A stretch of 64,000 nt of DNA from Bacteroides sp. An322. Lineage in GTDB: Bacteria > Bacteroidota > Bacteroidia > Bacteroidales > Bacteroidaceae. Numbering within the stretch: position 1 is the stretch's first letter; every line of letters begins with the position of its first letter. The notes beneath the pieces are model-generated. The model was not told where the DNA came from, ran no database searches, and saw only the letters and a program-made list of their open reading frames with translations. Positions 25,257 through 34,163 of this stretch are shown in pieces. Position numbers and translations under genes: made by a program. The stretch spans positions 1 to 64,000 of the forward strand of contig NZ_NFIN01000011.1 of NCBI RefSeq assembly GCF_002161765.1, in the 5' to 3' direction.

Positions 25257-27101
25257 TTATTCTACCGTGACCGATTTCGCCAAGTTCCGCGGCTGGTCTA
25301 CGTCTTTCCCTTTGCATACGGCTATATGATACGCCAATAATTGCAAGGGGATAGTCGTTATCAAGGGTTCCAGGCACTCTAACGTTTCGGGAATCTCGAT
25401 GCACTCGTCCGCCAACTTGCGGATAACCGTATCGTGGGGATTTACCAAGGCAATGATATGTCCCTGGCGGGCTTTGATTTCCTGAATGTTGCTTACTATC
25501 TTTTCGTACATCGCGTTTTGGGTGGCAATGACCACTACGGGCATTTCCGTGTCTACTAATGCGATGGGTCCGTGCTTCATTTCGGCGGCTGGATAGCCTT
25601 CGGCATGGATGTAGGATATTTCCTTTAGCTTCAACGCGCCTTCTAAGGCTACGGGATAGCTATATCCACGTCCTAAATACAGGAAATTGTGTGCATAGGT
25701 GAAGACGCGCGAAAGCCGGGCGATGCTTTCGTTTTGCTTTAAAATCTCCTTCATCTTGTCGGGAATCCGTATCAGTTCATCAATGATATGTGTATAGGTA
25801 TTATCATCGATGAGATTTTTCTCGCGCCCCAATGTCAAGGCAAGCATGGTGAGCACCGTCACTTGTCCGGTAAAGGCTTTGGTAGATGCGACCCCGATTT
25901 CCGGACCTACGTGGATGTACGAGCCTGAGTCGGTATGGCGGGGGATAGACGAGCCTACGGCGTTGCAGATGCCATACACGAATGCGCCTTTCGCTTGGGC
26001 AAGTTCGATGGCGGCAAGCGTATCGGCGGTCTCGCCCGACTGGGATATGGCGATTACGACATCTTCTTCGCCGATGACCGGATTGCGGTAGCGGAACTCC
26101 GAAGCGTATTCCACTTCTACGGGGATGCGGCAAAACGTTTCGATGAGCTGCTTCCCGATGAGTCCGGCATGCCACGAGGTGCCGCACGCCACGATGATGA
26201 ACCTCCGGGCGTTCAGGAGGCGTCCCTTGTGGTCGTTTACCGCCGAAAGCACCACTTCGTGCGTTTCTGGGTTGACTCTACCGCGCATGCAGTCGTTGAT
26301 GCATTCGGGCTGTTCGAAGATTTCCTTCAGCATGAAGTGAGGGAATCCGCCTTTCTCCAACTGCCCGATGTTCATGTCGATTTTCTTGATTTCCGCAGGC
26401 TGGAGTTCGTTTTCCAAGTTCACCACTTTCAAGGGCTTGCCCGCTTCCAGCACGGCGATGTCTCCGTCTTGCAGGTAAACCACTTGGTCGGTATATTCTA
26501 CGATGGGCGTAGCGTCAGACGCAAGGAAAAATTCTCCGTCACCTACGCCGATGACCAGCGGGCTGCTTTTGCGTGCGGCAATAATGCGGTCGGGATGGCG
26601 TTGGTCGATGATGGCAATGGCGTATGCGCCGATTACGCGGTGAAGGGCGATTTGCATGGCTTTCAGCAAGTCTATTTGATACGTTTCTTGCAGGAACTCA
26701 ATCAGTTGTACCAACACTTCCGTATCTGTCGAGCTTTGGAAGCGATATTCCTTTTCCCTGAGTTGGTCGCGCAAGGCGGCATAATTTTCGATGATGCCGT
26801 TGTGCACCAATGCGAGGTTGCCCGATTGTGAAACATGCGGATGAGCATTGGCTTGGCACGGTTCTCCGTGAGTCGCCCAGCGTGTATGGGCGATACCGAT
26901 GCAGCCCGACACGTCTTTTTGCGCGGCGGTTTCCTCTAAGTTTGATACTTTGCCTTTGGCTTTATAAATGTTCAATTTATCTGAACTGCTTATCAATCCG
27001 ACTCCCGCACTATCATAACCGCGATATTCTAGTCGTCTCAATCCTTTAATCAAGATAGGGTAAGCCTGTCGCTTACCGATGTATCCTACAATTCCACACA
27101 T
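25257..27101 (-). CDS. glmS: glutamine--fructose-6-phosphate aminotransferase (isomerizing)
   Basis: A 614-residue enzyme that makes glucosamine-6-phosphate from fructose-6-phosphate and glutamine, the first step toward UDP-GlcNAc for peptidoglycan and lipid A. The class II glutaminase domain starts with nucleophile Cys2 (MCGIVGYIGKRQ), with LEYRGYDSAG and HTRWATHG. Two SIS domains follow (ISQSGETADTLAAI, SYIHAEGYPAAEMKHGP), and it ends PRNLAKSVTVE. All landmarks are present. It has its own 240-bp upstream region; no glmS ribozyme fold was recognised there, as expected outside Firmicutes. Confidence 0.96.
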   Translation of the reverse strand: MCGIVGYIGKRQAYPILIKGLRRLEYRGYDSAGVGLISSSDKLNIYKAKGKVSNLEETAAQKDVSGCIGIAHTRWATHGEPCQANAHPHVSQSGNLALVHNGIIENYAALRDQLREKEYRFQSSTDTEVLVQLIEFLQETYQIDLLKAMQIALHRVIGAYAIAIIDQRHPDRIIAARKSSPLVIGVGDGEFFLASDATPIVEYTDQVVYLQDGDIAVLEAGKPLKVVNLENELQPAEIKKIDMNIGQLEKGGFPHFMLKEIFEQPECINDCMRGRVNPETHEVVLSAVNDHKGRLLNARRFIIVACGTSWHAGLIGKQLIETFCRIPVEVEYASEFRYRNPVIGEEDVVIAISQSGETADTLAAIELAQAKGAFVYGICNAVGSSIPRHTDSGSYIHVGPEIGVASTKAFTGQVTVLTMLALTLGREKNLIDDNTYTHIIDELIRIPDKMKEILKQNESIARLSRVFTYAHNFLYLGRGYSYPVALEGALKLKEISYIHAEGYPAAEMKHGPIALVDTEMPVVVIATQNAMYEKIVSNIQEIKARQGHIIALVNPHDTVIRKLADECIEIPETLECLEPLITTIPLQLLAYHIAVCKGKDVDQPRNLAKSVTVE

Positions 27102-27299
27102 GTTTTTTCAGAGTTTAGTCCTTTATTTGTATTTGTTTTGCGTGGCTAAATTACAAAACAATTTTGAATTGTACAAACTCTGTACCATTTGATTGTCTAC
27201 ATGTCTTAATTTGTTCAGATTGCTTGTAGATTTAACATAGGGGCTTTATTCCGTTTGCAGATTTATGCAATGAAATTTGGCAAATGGGACTGTATATGT

Positions 27300-27307
27300 T
27301 ATCTTTG
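27300..27307 (+). promoter_or_regulatory. -7 promoter element (TATCTTTG) for the helicase gene
   Basis: An exact TAnnTTTG match, 35 bp before the ATG at 27343. Confidence 0.6.
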
Positions 27308-27342
27308 TATCTAGATGATTAAAACAGTTTAAACAGAATTTT

Positions 27343-28665
27343 ATGATGAATATTGATGAAATATTAAACCGTTTGCATGTCGGGCAATTAAATGAAATGC
27401 AGCAGACCGCTATCCGTATTTTCGGGGAAGGAGATGATATTGTGTTACTTTCACCGACTGGTTCGGGCAAGACATTGGCATATCTTTTGCCACTGGTCTC
27501 TTTTTTGAAATCGGATGTGAAAGGTGTACAGGCGGTAGTGTTGGTTCCGTCGCGTGAATTGGCTTTGCAAATTGACCAAGTGTTCCGTTCAATGGGAACG
27601 GGGTATGATGTAATGAGCTGTTACGGCGGACGTCCGGCTATGGAAGAGCATCGGGTAATGAAAAATATGAATCCATCGGTAATTATCGGTACGCCGGGAA
27701 GAATGAATGATCATCTTCAAAAGTCGAATTTTGATGCTTCTACGGTACGTTTGCTGATAATTGATGAATTTGACAAATGTTTAGAGTTTGGCTTTCAAGA
27801 AGAAATGTCGGCTGTACTCGGACAATTGCCTCGTATAGAACGGCGTTTTTTGCTTTCAGCAACCGATGCCGAAGAGATACCTCGTTTTACGGGGCTTGGC
27901 AAAGTGAGAAAATTGGATTTTCTTACTTTGGAAAGTTCTTTGTCTTCCCGTTTACATTTATATAAGGTGGTTTCTCCTCTGAAAGATAAATTGGAGACGT
28001 TGTATCGTTTGCTCTGTTGCATAGGGAATCAGTCAACTTTAGTATTTTGTAATCATCGGGAAAGTGTGGAACGGGTAGGAAAATACTTGCATGAAATGAA
28101 AGTGTATTGCGAAACGTTTCATGGAGGTATGGAGCAGGATGAACGTGAACGGGCGTTGTATAAGTTCCGTAACGGAAGTTGTCCGGTTTTGGTCTCTACC
28201 GATTTGGCTGCACGAGGGTTGGATATCCCTGATATAAGAAATGTGGTGCATTATCATTTGCCTGTGTCTGAAGATGGATTTATTCATCGTAATGGGCGTA
28301 CCGCACGTTGGGAAGCTGAAGGGAATGCGTATGTATTGGTTTATCAAGAGGAAGAATTGCCTTCTTATTTGTCGGAAGATATGCTGGAGACTTATGTTCT
28401 TCCTGATTCGGAACTTCGTCCTCCTTTGCCCGAATTTGTTACCTTATATATAGGTAAAGGGAAAAAAGATAAAATCAATAAAGTGGATATTGTAGGCTTT
28501 TTGTCGAAAAAAGGCAATTTGCAGAAGGAAGAGATTGGAAAAGTAGACGTAAAAGAACATCATGCTTTTGTGGCTATTGCTCGGAATAAGGCTAAACAAG
28601 TGTTAAAACTCGTACGAAATGAAAAGATTAAAGGGATAAAAACTTTGATAGAAGTGGCAAAATAA
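27343..28665 (+). CDS. DEAD-box RNA helicase, DbpA-like
   Basis: A 440-residue helicase with two RecA domains and a C-terminal RNA-binding domain like that of DbpA (LYIGKGKKDKINKVDIVGF, HHAFVAIARNKAKQVL). Motifs: Q-motif region LNEMQQTAI, I SPTGSGKT, II written DEFD instead of DEAD, III SAT, V RGLDIPD, VI HRNGRTAR. DbpA acts on 23S rRNA helix 92 during ribosome assembly; that target is inferred from the C-terminal domain. The DEFD and HRNGRTARW variants depart from the canonical motifs but occur in related Bacteroidetes proteins. It starts MM; either ATG may be used. Confidence 0.85.
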   Translation: MMNIDEILNRLHVGQLNEMQQTAIRIFGEGDDIVLLSPTGSGKTLAYLLPLVSFLKSDVKGVQAVVLVPSRELALQIDQVFRSMGTGYDVMSCYGGRPAMEEHRVMKNMNPSVIIGTPGRMNDHLQKSNFDASTVRLLIIDEFDKCLEFGFQEEMSAVLGQLPRIERRFLLSATDAEEIPRFTGLGKVRKLDFLTLESSLSSRLHLYKVVSPLKDKLETLYRLLCCIGNQSTLVFCNHRESVERVGKYLHEMKVYCETFHGGMEQDERERALYKFRNGSCPVLVSTDLAARGLDIPDIRNVVHYHLPVSEDGFIHRNGRTARWEAEGNAYVLVYQEEELPSYLSEDMLETYVLPDSELRPPLPEFVTLYIGKGKKDKINKVDIVGFLSKKGNLQKEEIGKVDVKEHHAFVAIARNKAKQVLKLVRNEKIKGIKTLIEVAK

Positions 28666-28917
28666 TAACTTTGTGTCAGAAATCAGCATGTTTGTGCTGG
28701 CAGACCGTACAAAATGCCATAGTTGACAAAAAGGCATTGTTTACGGAATGTCATATTTGTGTCAATATGTAATCAAAACAGGTGTCTTGTTGGTATTTTG
28801 TAAGTCTAAAACCATTCTTGATATAAAATTATTCATAAAACTTTTGGAAGTCAAAAAATAATTGCTAACTTCGCATCCAAGAACTAATGATATTGTTTAA
28901 CCAAAACAAACTACCAA
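28666..28917. other. intergenic region before serC with small stem-loops
   Basis: The 252-bp gap holds two short hairpins: CAGCATGTTTGTGCTG at about 28684-28699, and AAATGCC pairing with GGCATT at about 28712-28738. It ends with a TAACTTCG box (28866-28873), a weak match to the -7 element, 45 bp before serC. No open frame or known RNA family was recognised. Confidence 0.4.
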
Positions 28918-29988
28918 ATGAAAAAACATAATTTTAATGCGGGACCTTCTATATTGCCTCGCGAAGTGATCGAAAACACAGCTCAGGCTATTCTTGACTT
29001 TAACGGATCGGGACTTTCGTTGATGGAAATCAGTCACCGCGCTAAAGACTTCCAACCTGTGGTAGACGAAGCTGTGGCGTTGTTTAAGGAATTATTGAAC
29101 ATCCCCGATGGCTATTCGGTGCTGTTCTTGGGTGGAGGCGCAAGTCTGGAGTTCTGTATGGTTCCCTATAATTTCTTGGAAAAGAAAGCCGCTTATCTTA
29201 ATACAGGTGCGTGGGCAAAGAAAGCAATGAAGGAAGCTAAGGCTTTCGGTGATGTAGTAGAAGTCGCTTCTTCGGCTGATGCCAACTATACATTTATTCC
29301 AAAAGGGTATGAAGTACCGGCTGATGTAGACTATTTCCATATCACTACCAATAATACCATTTATGGAACGGAACTCCATGCTGACCCGGATGTGAATGTG
29401 CCGTTAGTAGCAGATATGTCTTCAGATATTTTCTCTCGTCCGATTGATGTGTCGAAATATATCTGTATCTATGGCGGTGCGCAGAAGAATTTGGCTCCGG
29501 CAGGTGTGACTTTCGTTATTGTAAAGAACGATGCGGTAGGAAAGGTGTCACGCCATATTCCGACTATGTTGAATTACCAGACTCATATCGAAAAAGGTTC
29601 AATGTTCAACACACCTCCTGTAGTGCCTATTTACGCTGCGTTGCAGACATTGCGTTGGTTGAAAGCTCAGGGTGGAGTGGAAGAAATGCAACGCCGTGCC
29701 AAGTTGCGTTCGGATATGCTGTATGCTGAAATTGACCGCAACAAGATGTTCCGCGGTACGGTGACCGCTCCCGAAGACCGTTCGTATATGAACATTTGTT
29801 TCGTAATGGCGGACGAATATAAAGAACTGGAAGCCGATTTTCTGAAATTCGCTACAGAAAAAGGCATGGTAGGCGTTAAGGGACACCGTTCAGTAGGCGG
29901 ATTCCGTGCTTCTTGTTACAATGCTCTGCCTGTAGAAAGCGTTCAGGCATTGATAGACTGTATGCAGGAATTTGAGAAGACACATTGA
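28918..29988 (+). CDS. serC: phosphoserine aminotransferase
   Basis: A 356-residue PLP enzyme of the serine pathway that converts 3-phosphohydroxypyruvate to 3-phosphoserine, and can serve in pyridoxal phosphate synthesis. The N terminus [38 protein letters not shown] and the PLP-Lys region [13 protein letters not shown] (Lys in AQKN) are diagnostic. It ends with the usual [13 protein letters not shown]. serA follows 118 bp downstream beyond a hairpin repeat, and a DUF1015 gene after that, so this is a serine synthesis cluster. Confidence 0.96.
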   Translation: MKKHNFNAGPSILPREVIENTAQAILDFNGSGLSLMEISHRAKDFQPVVDEAVALFKELLNIPDGYSVLFLGGGASLEFCMVPYNFLEKKAAYLNTGAWAKKAMKEAKAFGDVVEVASSADANYTFIPKGYEVPADVDYFHITTNNTIYGTELHADPDVNVPLVADMSSDIFSRPIDVSKYICIYGGAQKNLAPAGVTFVIVKNDAVGKVSRHIPTMLNYQTHIEKGSMFNTPPVVPIYAALQTLRWLKAQGGVEEMQRRAKLRSDMLYAEIDRNKMFRGTVTAPEDRSYMNICFVMADEYKELEADFLKFATEKGMVGVKGHRSVGGFRASCYNALPVESVQALIDCMQEFEKTH

Positions 29989-29995
29989 TTTTGTC

Positions 29996-30070
29996 GAACA
30001 CAGAGACACAAAGGCACAGGGTCTTTTTATTGAAAATAGATTTCTTTGTGTCTCCGTGTCTCTGTGTTTC
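29996..30070. repeat. dispersed CACAGAGACACAAAG hairpin repeat
   Basis: GAACACAGAGACACAAAGGC at 29996 is mirrored by a right arm ending TCCGTGTCTCTGTGTTTC. It lies between serC and serA in the same direction, so it may weaken read-through or stabilise the serC message. Confidence 0.75.
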
Positions 30071-30106
30071 TAATTAGATATAATGAACACTTAAAACTGA
30101 AATCCT

Positions 30107-31027
30107 ATGAAAATATTAGTTGCAACCGAGAAGCCGTTTGCCAAAGTGGCAGTAGACGGTATCCGTAAAGAGATAGAAGCAGCAGGCTACGAATTGGCAT
30201 TGCTGGAAAAATATACTGATAAGGCACAATTATTAGATGCGATAAAAGATGCAAATGCGTTGATTATCCGTAGTGATATTATAGACAATGAGGTGTTGGA
30301 CGCAGCTAAAGAACTAAAAATTGTAGTTCGTGCCGGAGCGGGATATGATAATGTAGACCTTGCAGCGGCTACGGCTCACGGTGTTTGTGTAATGAATACG
30401 CCGGGACAAAATTCGAACGCAGTAGCAGAATTGGCTTTTGGAATGATGATTATGGCTGTCCGCAACTTCTATGACGGTAAGTCAGGTACAGAATTGAAAG
30501 GCAAGAAGTTAGGTATTCATGCTTACGGAAATGTAGGGCGTAATGTGGCTCGTATTGCGAAAGGCATCGGTATGGAGATTTATGCATACGATGCTTATTG
30601 CCCCAAAGAAGCGATGGAAGCCGACGGTATCATTCCTGTAGATTCTGCTGAAGCCTTGTATGAGACATGTAATGTGATTTCGCTGCATATTCCGGCTACG
30701 GCTGAAACCAAGAATTCGATTAATTACGATTTGGTGAACCGTATGCCTAAGAACGGCTTGTTGGTGAATACGGCACGTAAGGAAGTTATCAACGAAGCCG
30801 ACTTGCTCCGTTTGATGAACGACCGTCCTGACTTGAAATACGTAACAGATATCATGCCGGTACATCATGCCGAATTTGCCGAACAATTCCCAGGACGCTA
30901 TTTCTCTACTCCGAAGAAGATGGGTGCGCAGACTGCCGAAGCTAATATCAATGCAGGTATAGCTGCGGCTAAGCAGATTGTTGGATTCCTGAAAGACGGA
31001 TGCGAGAAGTTCCGGGTGAATAAATGA
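30107..31027 (+). CDS. serA: D-3-phosphoglycerate dehydrogenase, short type
   Basis: A 306-residue 2-hydroxyacid dehydrogenase that oxidises 3-phosphoglycerate in serine synthesis. It has the substrate-domain motif VRAGAGYDNVDLAAA, the NAD-binding AYGNVGRNVARIAKG, and NTARKEVINEADL with the catalytic Arg region. It lacks any C-terminal ACT domain, so feedback by serine in the usual way is not expected. Where most members have TPH(I/L)GA with the catalytic His, this one has TPKKMGAQTAEA (Lys270-Lys271), a variant seen in Bacteroidales and Entamoeba enzymes. A hairpin at 31051-31094 follows. Confidence 0.93.
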   Translation: MKILVATEKPFAKVAVDGIRKEIEAAGYELALLEKYTDKAQLLDAIKDANALIIRSDIIDNEVLDAAKELKIVVRAGAGYDNVDLAAATAHGVCVMNTPGQNSNAVAELAFGMMIMAVRNFYDGKSGTELKGKKLGIHAYGNVGRNVARIAKGIGMEIYAYDAYCPKEAMEADGIIPVDSAEALYETCNVISLHIPATAETKNSINYDLVNRMPKNGLLVNTARKEVINEADLLRLMNDRPDLKYVTDIMPVHHAEFAEQFPGRYFSTPKKMGAQTAEANINAGIAAAKQIVGFLKDGCEKFRVNK

Positions 31028-31050
31028 AATATTAATAGTGGATAGGTAAT

Positions 31051-31094
31051 AATGAATAACGGCAAATGTATGATGCATCTGCCGTTTATTCATT
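31051..31094 (+). terminator. hairpin downstream of serA
   Basis: AATGAATAACGGCA pairs with TGCCGTTTATTCATT across a 20-bp loop, with one bulge. There is no strong T-run, so it may be a weak terminator or mRNA-stabilising structure. Confidence 0.45.
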
Positions 31095-31154
31095 CATATA
31101 CATTGAGAGGAATTCTGCTATTAGTTCTTAATTGTTAATTATTAACTGAGTACT

Positions 31155-32402
31155 ATGGTAAAGATAAAACCTTTTAAAGGCATACGTCCGCCGAAAGAAC
31201 TGGTGGAAGAAGTAGCTTCACGTCCTTACGATGTGCTTAATTCGGAAGAAGCACGTAAAGAAGCGGAAGGGAATGAAAAATCGTTGTATCACATCATCAA
31301 ACCCGAAATCGACTTTCCCGAAGGTACAGACGAACACGATTCGCGTGTGTATGAAAAGGCGGCGGAGAACTTCCGGAAGTTTCAGGAAAAAGGTTGGTTG
31401 GTGCAGGATGAGAAGCCTTGCTATTACGTTTATGCCCAAACAATGAACGGGAAGACTCAATACGGACTGGTTGTAGGTGCATACGTGCCCGACTATATGG
31501 ACGGGAATATTAAGAAGCATGAACTGACCCGCCGTGATAAGGAAGAAGACCGCATGAAGCATGTGCGGGTGAATAATGCGAACATCGAACCGGTATTCTT
31601 TGCTTATCCGGAGAATGCGGAACTGGATAAGATTGTGAAGAAATATATAACGCGGAAGCCGGAATACGATTTTGTAGCTCCGGGAGACGGGTTCGGACAT
31701 ACGTTTTGGGTAATAGATGCTGATGAAGATATCGAAGCTATCACTTGTGCTTTCGAGAAGATGCCGGCTATGTATATTGCCGACGGACATCATCGGAGCG
31801 CAGCGGCTGCATTGGTAGGTGCGGAAAAAGCCAAGCAAAATCCGAATCATAAAGGAGATGAAGAATACAATTACTTCATGGCGGTATGTTTCCCTGCCAA
31901 TCAGTTGACAATCATTGATTACAATCGGGTGGTGAAAGACTTGAACGGATTGACTCCACAAGCTTTTATAGATGCTTTGAAGAAGCATTTTGAGGTAGAG
32001 GAGAAGGGTACGGAAATCTATAAGCCAAAAGCCTTGCATAACTTTTCGCTTTATGTGGACGGCAAATGGTATAGCCTGACGGCTAATCCCGATACGTATG
32101 ATGACAACGACCCGATAGGTGTGCTTGACGTGACGATTTCTTCGAAATTGATTTTAGATGAGATTTTAGGCATTAAAGATTTACGTTCCGATAAACGCAT
32201 TGATTTCGTTGGTGGCATTCGCGGGTTAAGCGAATTAAAGAAACGGGTGGATAGTGGCGAGATGAAGATGGCATTGGCTTTGTATCCTGTATCAATGAAA
32301 CAATTGATGGACATTGCCGATACGGGCAATATCATGCCTCCCAAGACCACTTGGTTCGAGCCTAAGTTGCGTTCGGGATTGGTTATCCACAAGCTTGAAT
32401 GA
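31155..32402 (+). CDS. DUF1015 family protein
   Basis: A 415-residue protein of the DUF1015 family, marked by IKPFKGIRPPKELVEEVASRPYDV, the PEIDFPEG segment, and the conserved YIADGHHRSAAAAL. These conserved polar residues suggest an enzyme, but the reaction is not established. It follows serC and serA on the same strand, an association seen in many genomes, so a role linked to serine metabolism is likely. The stop codon lies in the left arm of a perfect 31-bp inverted repeat (32399-32473). Confidence 0.88.
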   Translation: MVKIKPFKGIRPPKELVEEVASRPYDVLNSEEARKEAEGNEKSLYHIIKPEIDFPEGTDEHDSRVYEKAAENFRKFQEKGWLVQDEKPCYYVYAQTMNGKTQYGLVVGAYVPDYMDGNIKKHELTRRDKEEDRMKHVRVNNANIEPVFFAYPENAELDKIVKKYITRKPEYDFVAPGDGFGHTFWVIDADEDIEAITCAFEKMPAMYIADGHHRSAAAALVGAEKAKQNPNHKGDEEYNYFMAVCFPANQLTIIDYNRVVKDLNGLTPQAFIDALKKHFEVEEKGTEIYKPKALHNFSLYVDGKWYSLTANPDTYDDNDPIGVLDVTISSKLILDEILGIKDLRSDKRIDFVGGIRGLSELKKRVDSGEMKMALALYPVSMKQLMDIADTGNIMPPKTTWFEPKLRSGLVIHKLE

Positions 32403-32473
32403 AGAATGAAGAGTTAAGAATGAAGAATTGCAAAAATACGGAAATTCTTCATTCTTAACTCTTCATTCTTCAT
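32399..32473. repeat. perfect 31-bp inverted repeat with 13-bp loop
   Basis: The left arm (32399-32429, starting ATGAAGAATGAAGAGTTAAG) and right arm (32443-32473) are exact reverse complements. The DUF1015 stop codon is in the left arm. The arms are built of GAAGAATGA-type subrepeats. The structure probably ends the serC-serA-DUF1015 transcript. Confidence 0.75.
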
Positions 32474-32484
32474 TTAAAAACTCC

Positions 32485-32492
32485 TATCTTTG
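32485..32492 (+). promoter_or_regulatory. -7 promoter element (TATCTTTG) for the EamA gene
   Basis: An exact TAnnTTTG match, 30 bp before the ATG at 32523 and directly after the hairpin. Confidence 0.6.
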
Positions 32493-32522
32493 CACCCGGT
32501 TTTGAAAAACAGATAGGATTTT

Positions 32523-33452
32523 ATGGATCGTGTTACATTCAAAGGGTTTGCGTATGGAGCCATTGCGGCTGCCAGTTATGGGTTGAATCCCTTGTTCGCC
32601 TTGCCTCTTTATGCCGATGGCATGGGGGCAGATTCTGTGTTATTTTACCGTTATGCCTTCGGGCTTGTGATGTTGGGCGTAATGATGGTGGTGCAACGCC
32701 AATCGTTTGCCTTGCGCCGTTGTGAAGTGCTTCCATTAGTAGTGATGGGGTTGCTTTTCTCTTTTTCGTCGCTCACTTTGTTCTTGTCTTACAATTACAT
32801 GGATGCGGGTATTGCCTCTACTATCTTGTTCGTTTATCCGGTATTGGTGGCTATCTTAATGGCGGTATTCTTCAAGGAAAAAATTTCTCCGATTACAATG
32901 ATTTCCATAGCCTTGGCGTTTACGGGTATTTCGTTGCTTTATCAAGGCGAAGGCGGACAGACTTTGAGCCTGACAGGGGTGGCATTGGTCTTCCTTTCCT
33001 CGCTTACATACGCCTTATATATAATAGGTGTAAACCGTTCTGTTCTGAAAGATATGCCTATTGTCAAGTTGACTTTTTATGTCTTGTTGTTTGGTTTAAG
33101 CGTATATGTGGTACGTCTGAAATTCTGTACCCAATTGGATGTGGTCAGCCAGCCGGTATTGTGGATTAATCCGGTATGCCTTGCCCTATTCCCTACCGTT
33201 ATTTCGCTAGTGACAATGACCAAATCTATCCATTACATCGGTTCTACTCCGGCGGCAATCTTAGGTGCTTTAGAACCACTGACGGCTATTTGTTGTGGCG
33301 TGTTGGTATTCGGCGAGCGGCTTACTCCCCGTATCGTATTAGGCATTGTGCTTATCTTGGTAGCCGTTACCCTCATTATTATGGGTAAAGCCTTGATTCA
33401 TCAGCTTCAGGTGCGGGTGATTCATCGTAGCCATCGTTTTCCGCAACACTAA
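32523..33452 (+). CDS. EamA/DMT-family transporter
   Basis: A 309-residue membrane protein with ten hydrophobic helices arranged as two EamA repeats (about residues 8-140 and 152-290). Landmarks are YGAIAAASYGLNPLFALPLY, YNYMDAGIASTILFVYP in repeat one, and YIGSTPAAILGALEPLTA in repeat two, the Pro/Glu motif typical of the family. These transporters export amino acids, nucleobases or other metabolites; the substrate cannot be read from sequence. A yigZ-like gene follows at 26 bp, probably co-transcribed. Confidence 0.9.
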   Translation: MDRVTFKGFAYGAIAAASYGLNPLFALPLYADGMGADSVLFYRYAFGLVMLGVMMVVQRQSFALRRCEVLPLVVMGLLFSFSSLTLFLSYNYMDAGIASTILFVYPVLVAILMAVFFKEKISPITMISIALAFTGISLLYQGEGGQTLSLTGVALVFLSSLTYALYIIGVNRSVLKDMPIVKLTFYVLLFGLSVYVVRLKFCTQLDVVSQPVLWINPVCLALFPTVISLVTMTKSIHYIGSTPAAILGALEPLTAICCGVLVFGERLTPRIVLGIVLILVAVTLIIMGKALIHQLQVRVIHRSHRFPQH

Positions 33453-33460
33453 CCGATAAA

Positions 33461-33474
33461 AAAGAGGAGGGGAG
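33461..33474 (+). promoter_or_regulatory. strong Shine-Dalgarno-like sequence before the yigZ-like gene
   Basis: AAGAGGAGGGGAGA ends 5 bp before the ATG at 33479. Such an anti-SD match is rare in this window, where most starts have none, so it marks the start firmly. Confidence 0.55.
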
Positions 33475-33478
33475 ACGC

Positions 33479-34072
33479 ATGGACGATACGTATAAGACAA
33501 TAACCGGACTTTCGGAATCCATTTATACCGAGAAGCGGAGCAAGTTTATTGCTATCGCCCTTCCTGTACGCACCCTTGAAGAGGTGAAAGAACAATTGGA
33601 TATTTACCAAAAGAAATATTACGATGCCCGCCATGTATGTTATGCCTATATGTTAGGTGCTGACCGGAAAAACTTCCGTGCCAATGATAATGGAGAGCCT
33701 TCGGGTACGGCGGGTAAGCCTATCTTGGGACAAATCAACTCGAAGGAACTGACCGATGTGCTGGTGATTGTAGTGCGTTATTTTGGTGGTATCAAATTGG
33801 GTACAAGCGGATTGATAGTGGCATACCGTACTGCGGCGGCACAAGCCTTGGAAGAAGCCGAAGTGATAGAGAAGACCGTAGATGAGGAGGTGAGCTTTGC
33901 TTTCGAATATCCGTTCATGAACGATGTGATGCGGATTGTGAAAGAAGATTCGCCTGAAATCGTGAGCCAATCCTACGATATGGATTGTTTCATGCGCCTA
34001 CGTATCCGTAAGTCCGAAATGCCCCGTTTGCGTGCGCGATTGGAAAAGGTGGAGACGTTACGGTTTGTTTGA
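33479..34072 (+). CDS. YigZ/IMPACT family protein
   Basis: A 197-residue protein with the UPF0029/IMPACT N-terminal domain (EKRSKFIAIALPV, RHVCYAYMLG, DNGEPSGTAGKPILGQI, VVRYFGGIKLGTSGLIVAY, all conserved) and a C-terminal DUF1949 domain (about 135-197). The family is widespread and implicated in translation control through similarity to yeast Yih1/IMPACT, but the bacterial role is not settled. It lies 26 bp after the EamA gene, with a good Shine-Dalgarno sequence. Confidence 0.88.
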   Translation: MDDTYKTITGLSESIYTEKRSKFIAIALPVRTLEEVKEQLDIYQKKYYDARHVCYAYMLGADRKNFRANDNGEPSGTAGKPILGQINSKELTDVLVIVVRYFGGIKLGTSGLIVAYRTAAAQALEEAEVIEKTVDEEVSFAFEYPFMNDVMRIVKEDSPEIVSQSYDMDCFMRLRIRKSEMPRLRARLEKVETLRFV

Positions 34073-34117
34073 AATACGAAATGTAACATATTTGTAACAC
34101 ATTTGACATAATTACTT

Positions 34118-34125
34118 TATCTTTG
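34118..34125 (+). promoter_or_regulatory. -7 promoter element (TATCTTTG) for the porin gene
   Basis: An exact TAnnTTTG match, 38 bp before the porin ATG; a TTTG at 34091-34094 could be the -33 element. Confidence 0.6.
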
Positions 34126-34163
34126 TCCCTTACTTTTGCATCGGTTAAAAAACGAAGAGACAA

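Noticed and set aside
25935-26831. 298-codon plus-strand open frame
   Set aside because: It is antisense to glmS, which carries all expected motifs; no promoter or homology feature supports it.
27102-27342. glmS ribozyme or other riboswitch upstream of glmS
   Set aside because: No ribozyme core was recognised, and that RNA is known from Firmicutes; only AT-rich sequence with a small ACAATTTTGAATTGT hairpin is present.
31218-32039. 273-codon minus-strand open frame
   Set aside because: It is antisense to the DUF1015 gene and has no recognisable domain.
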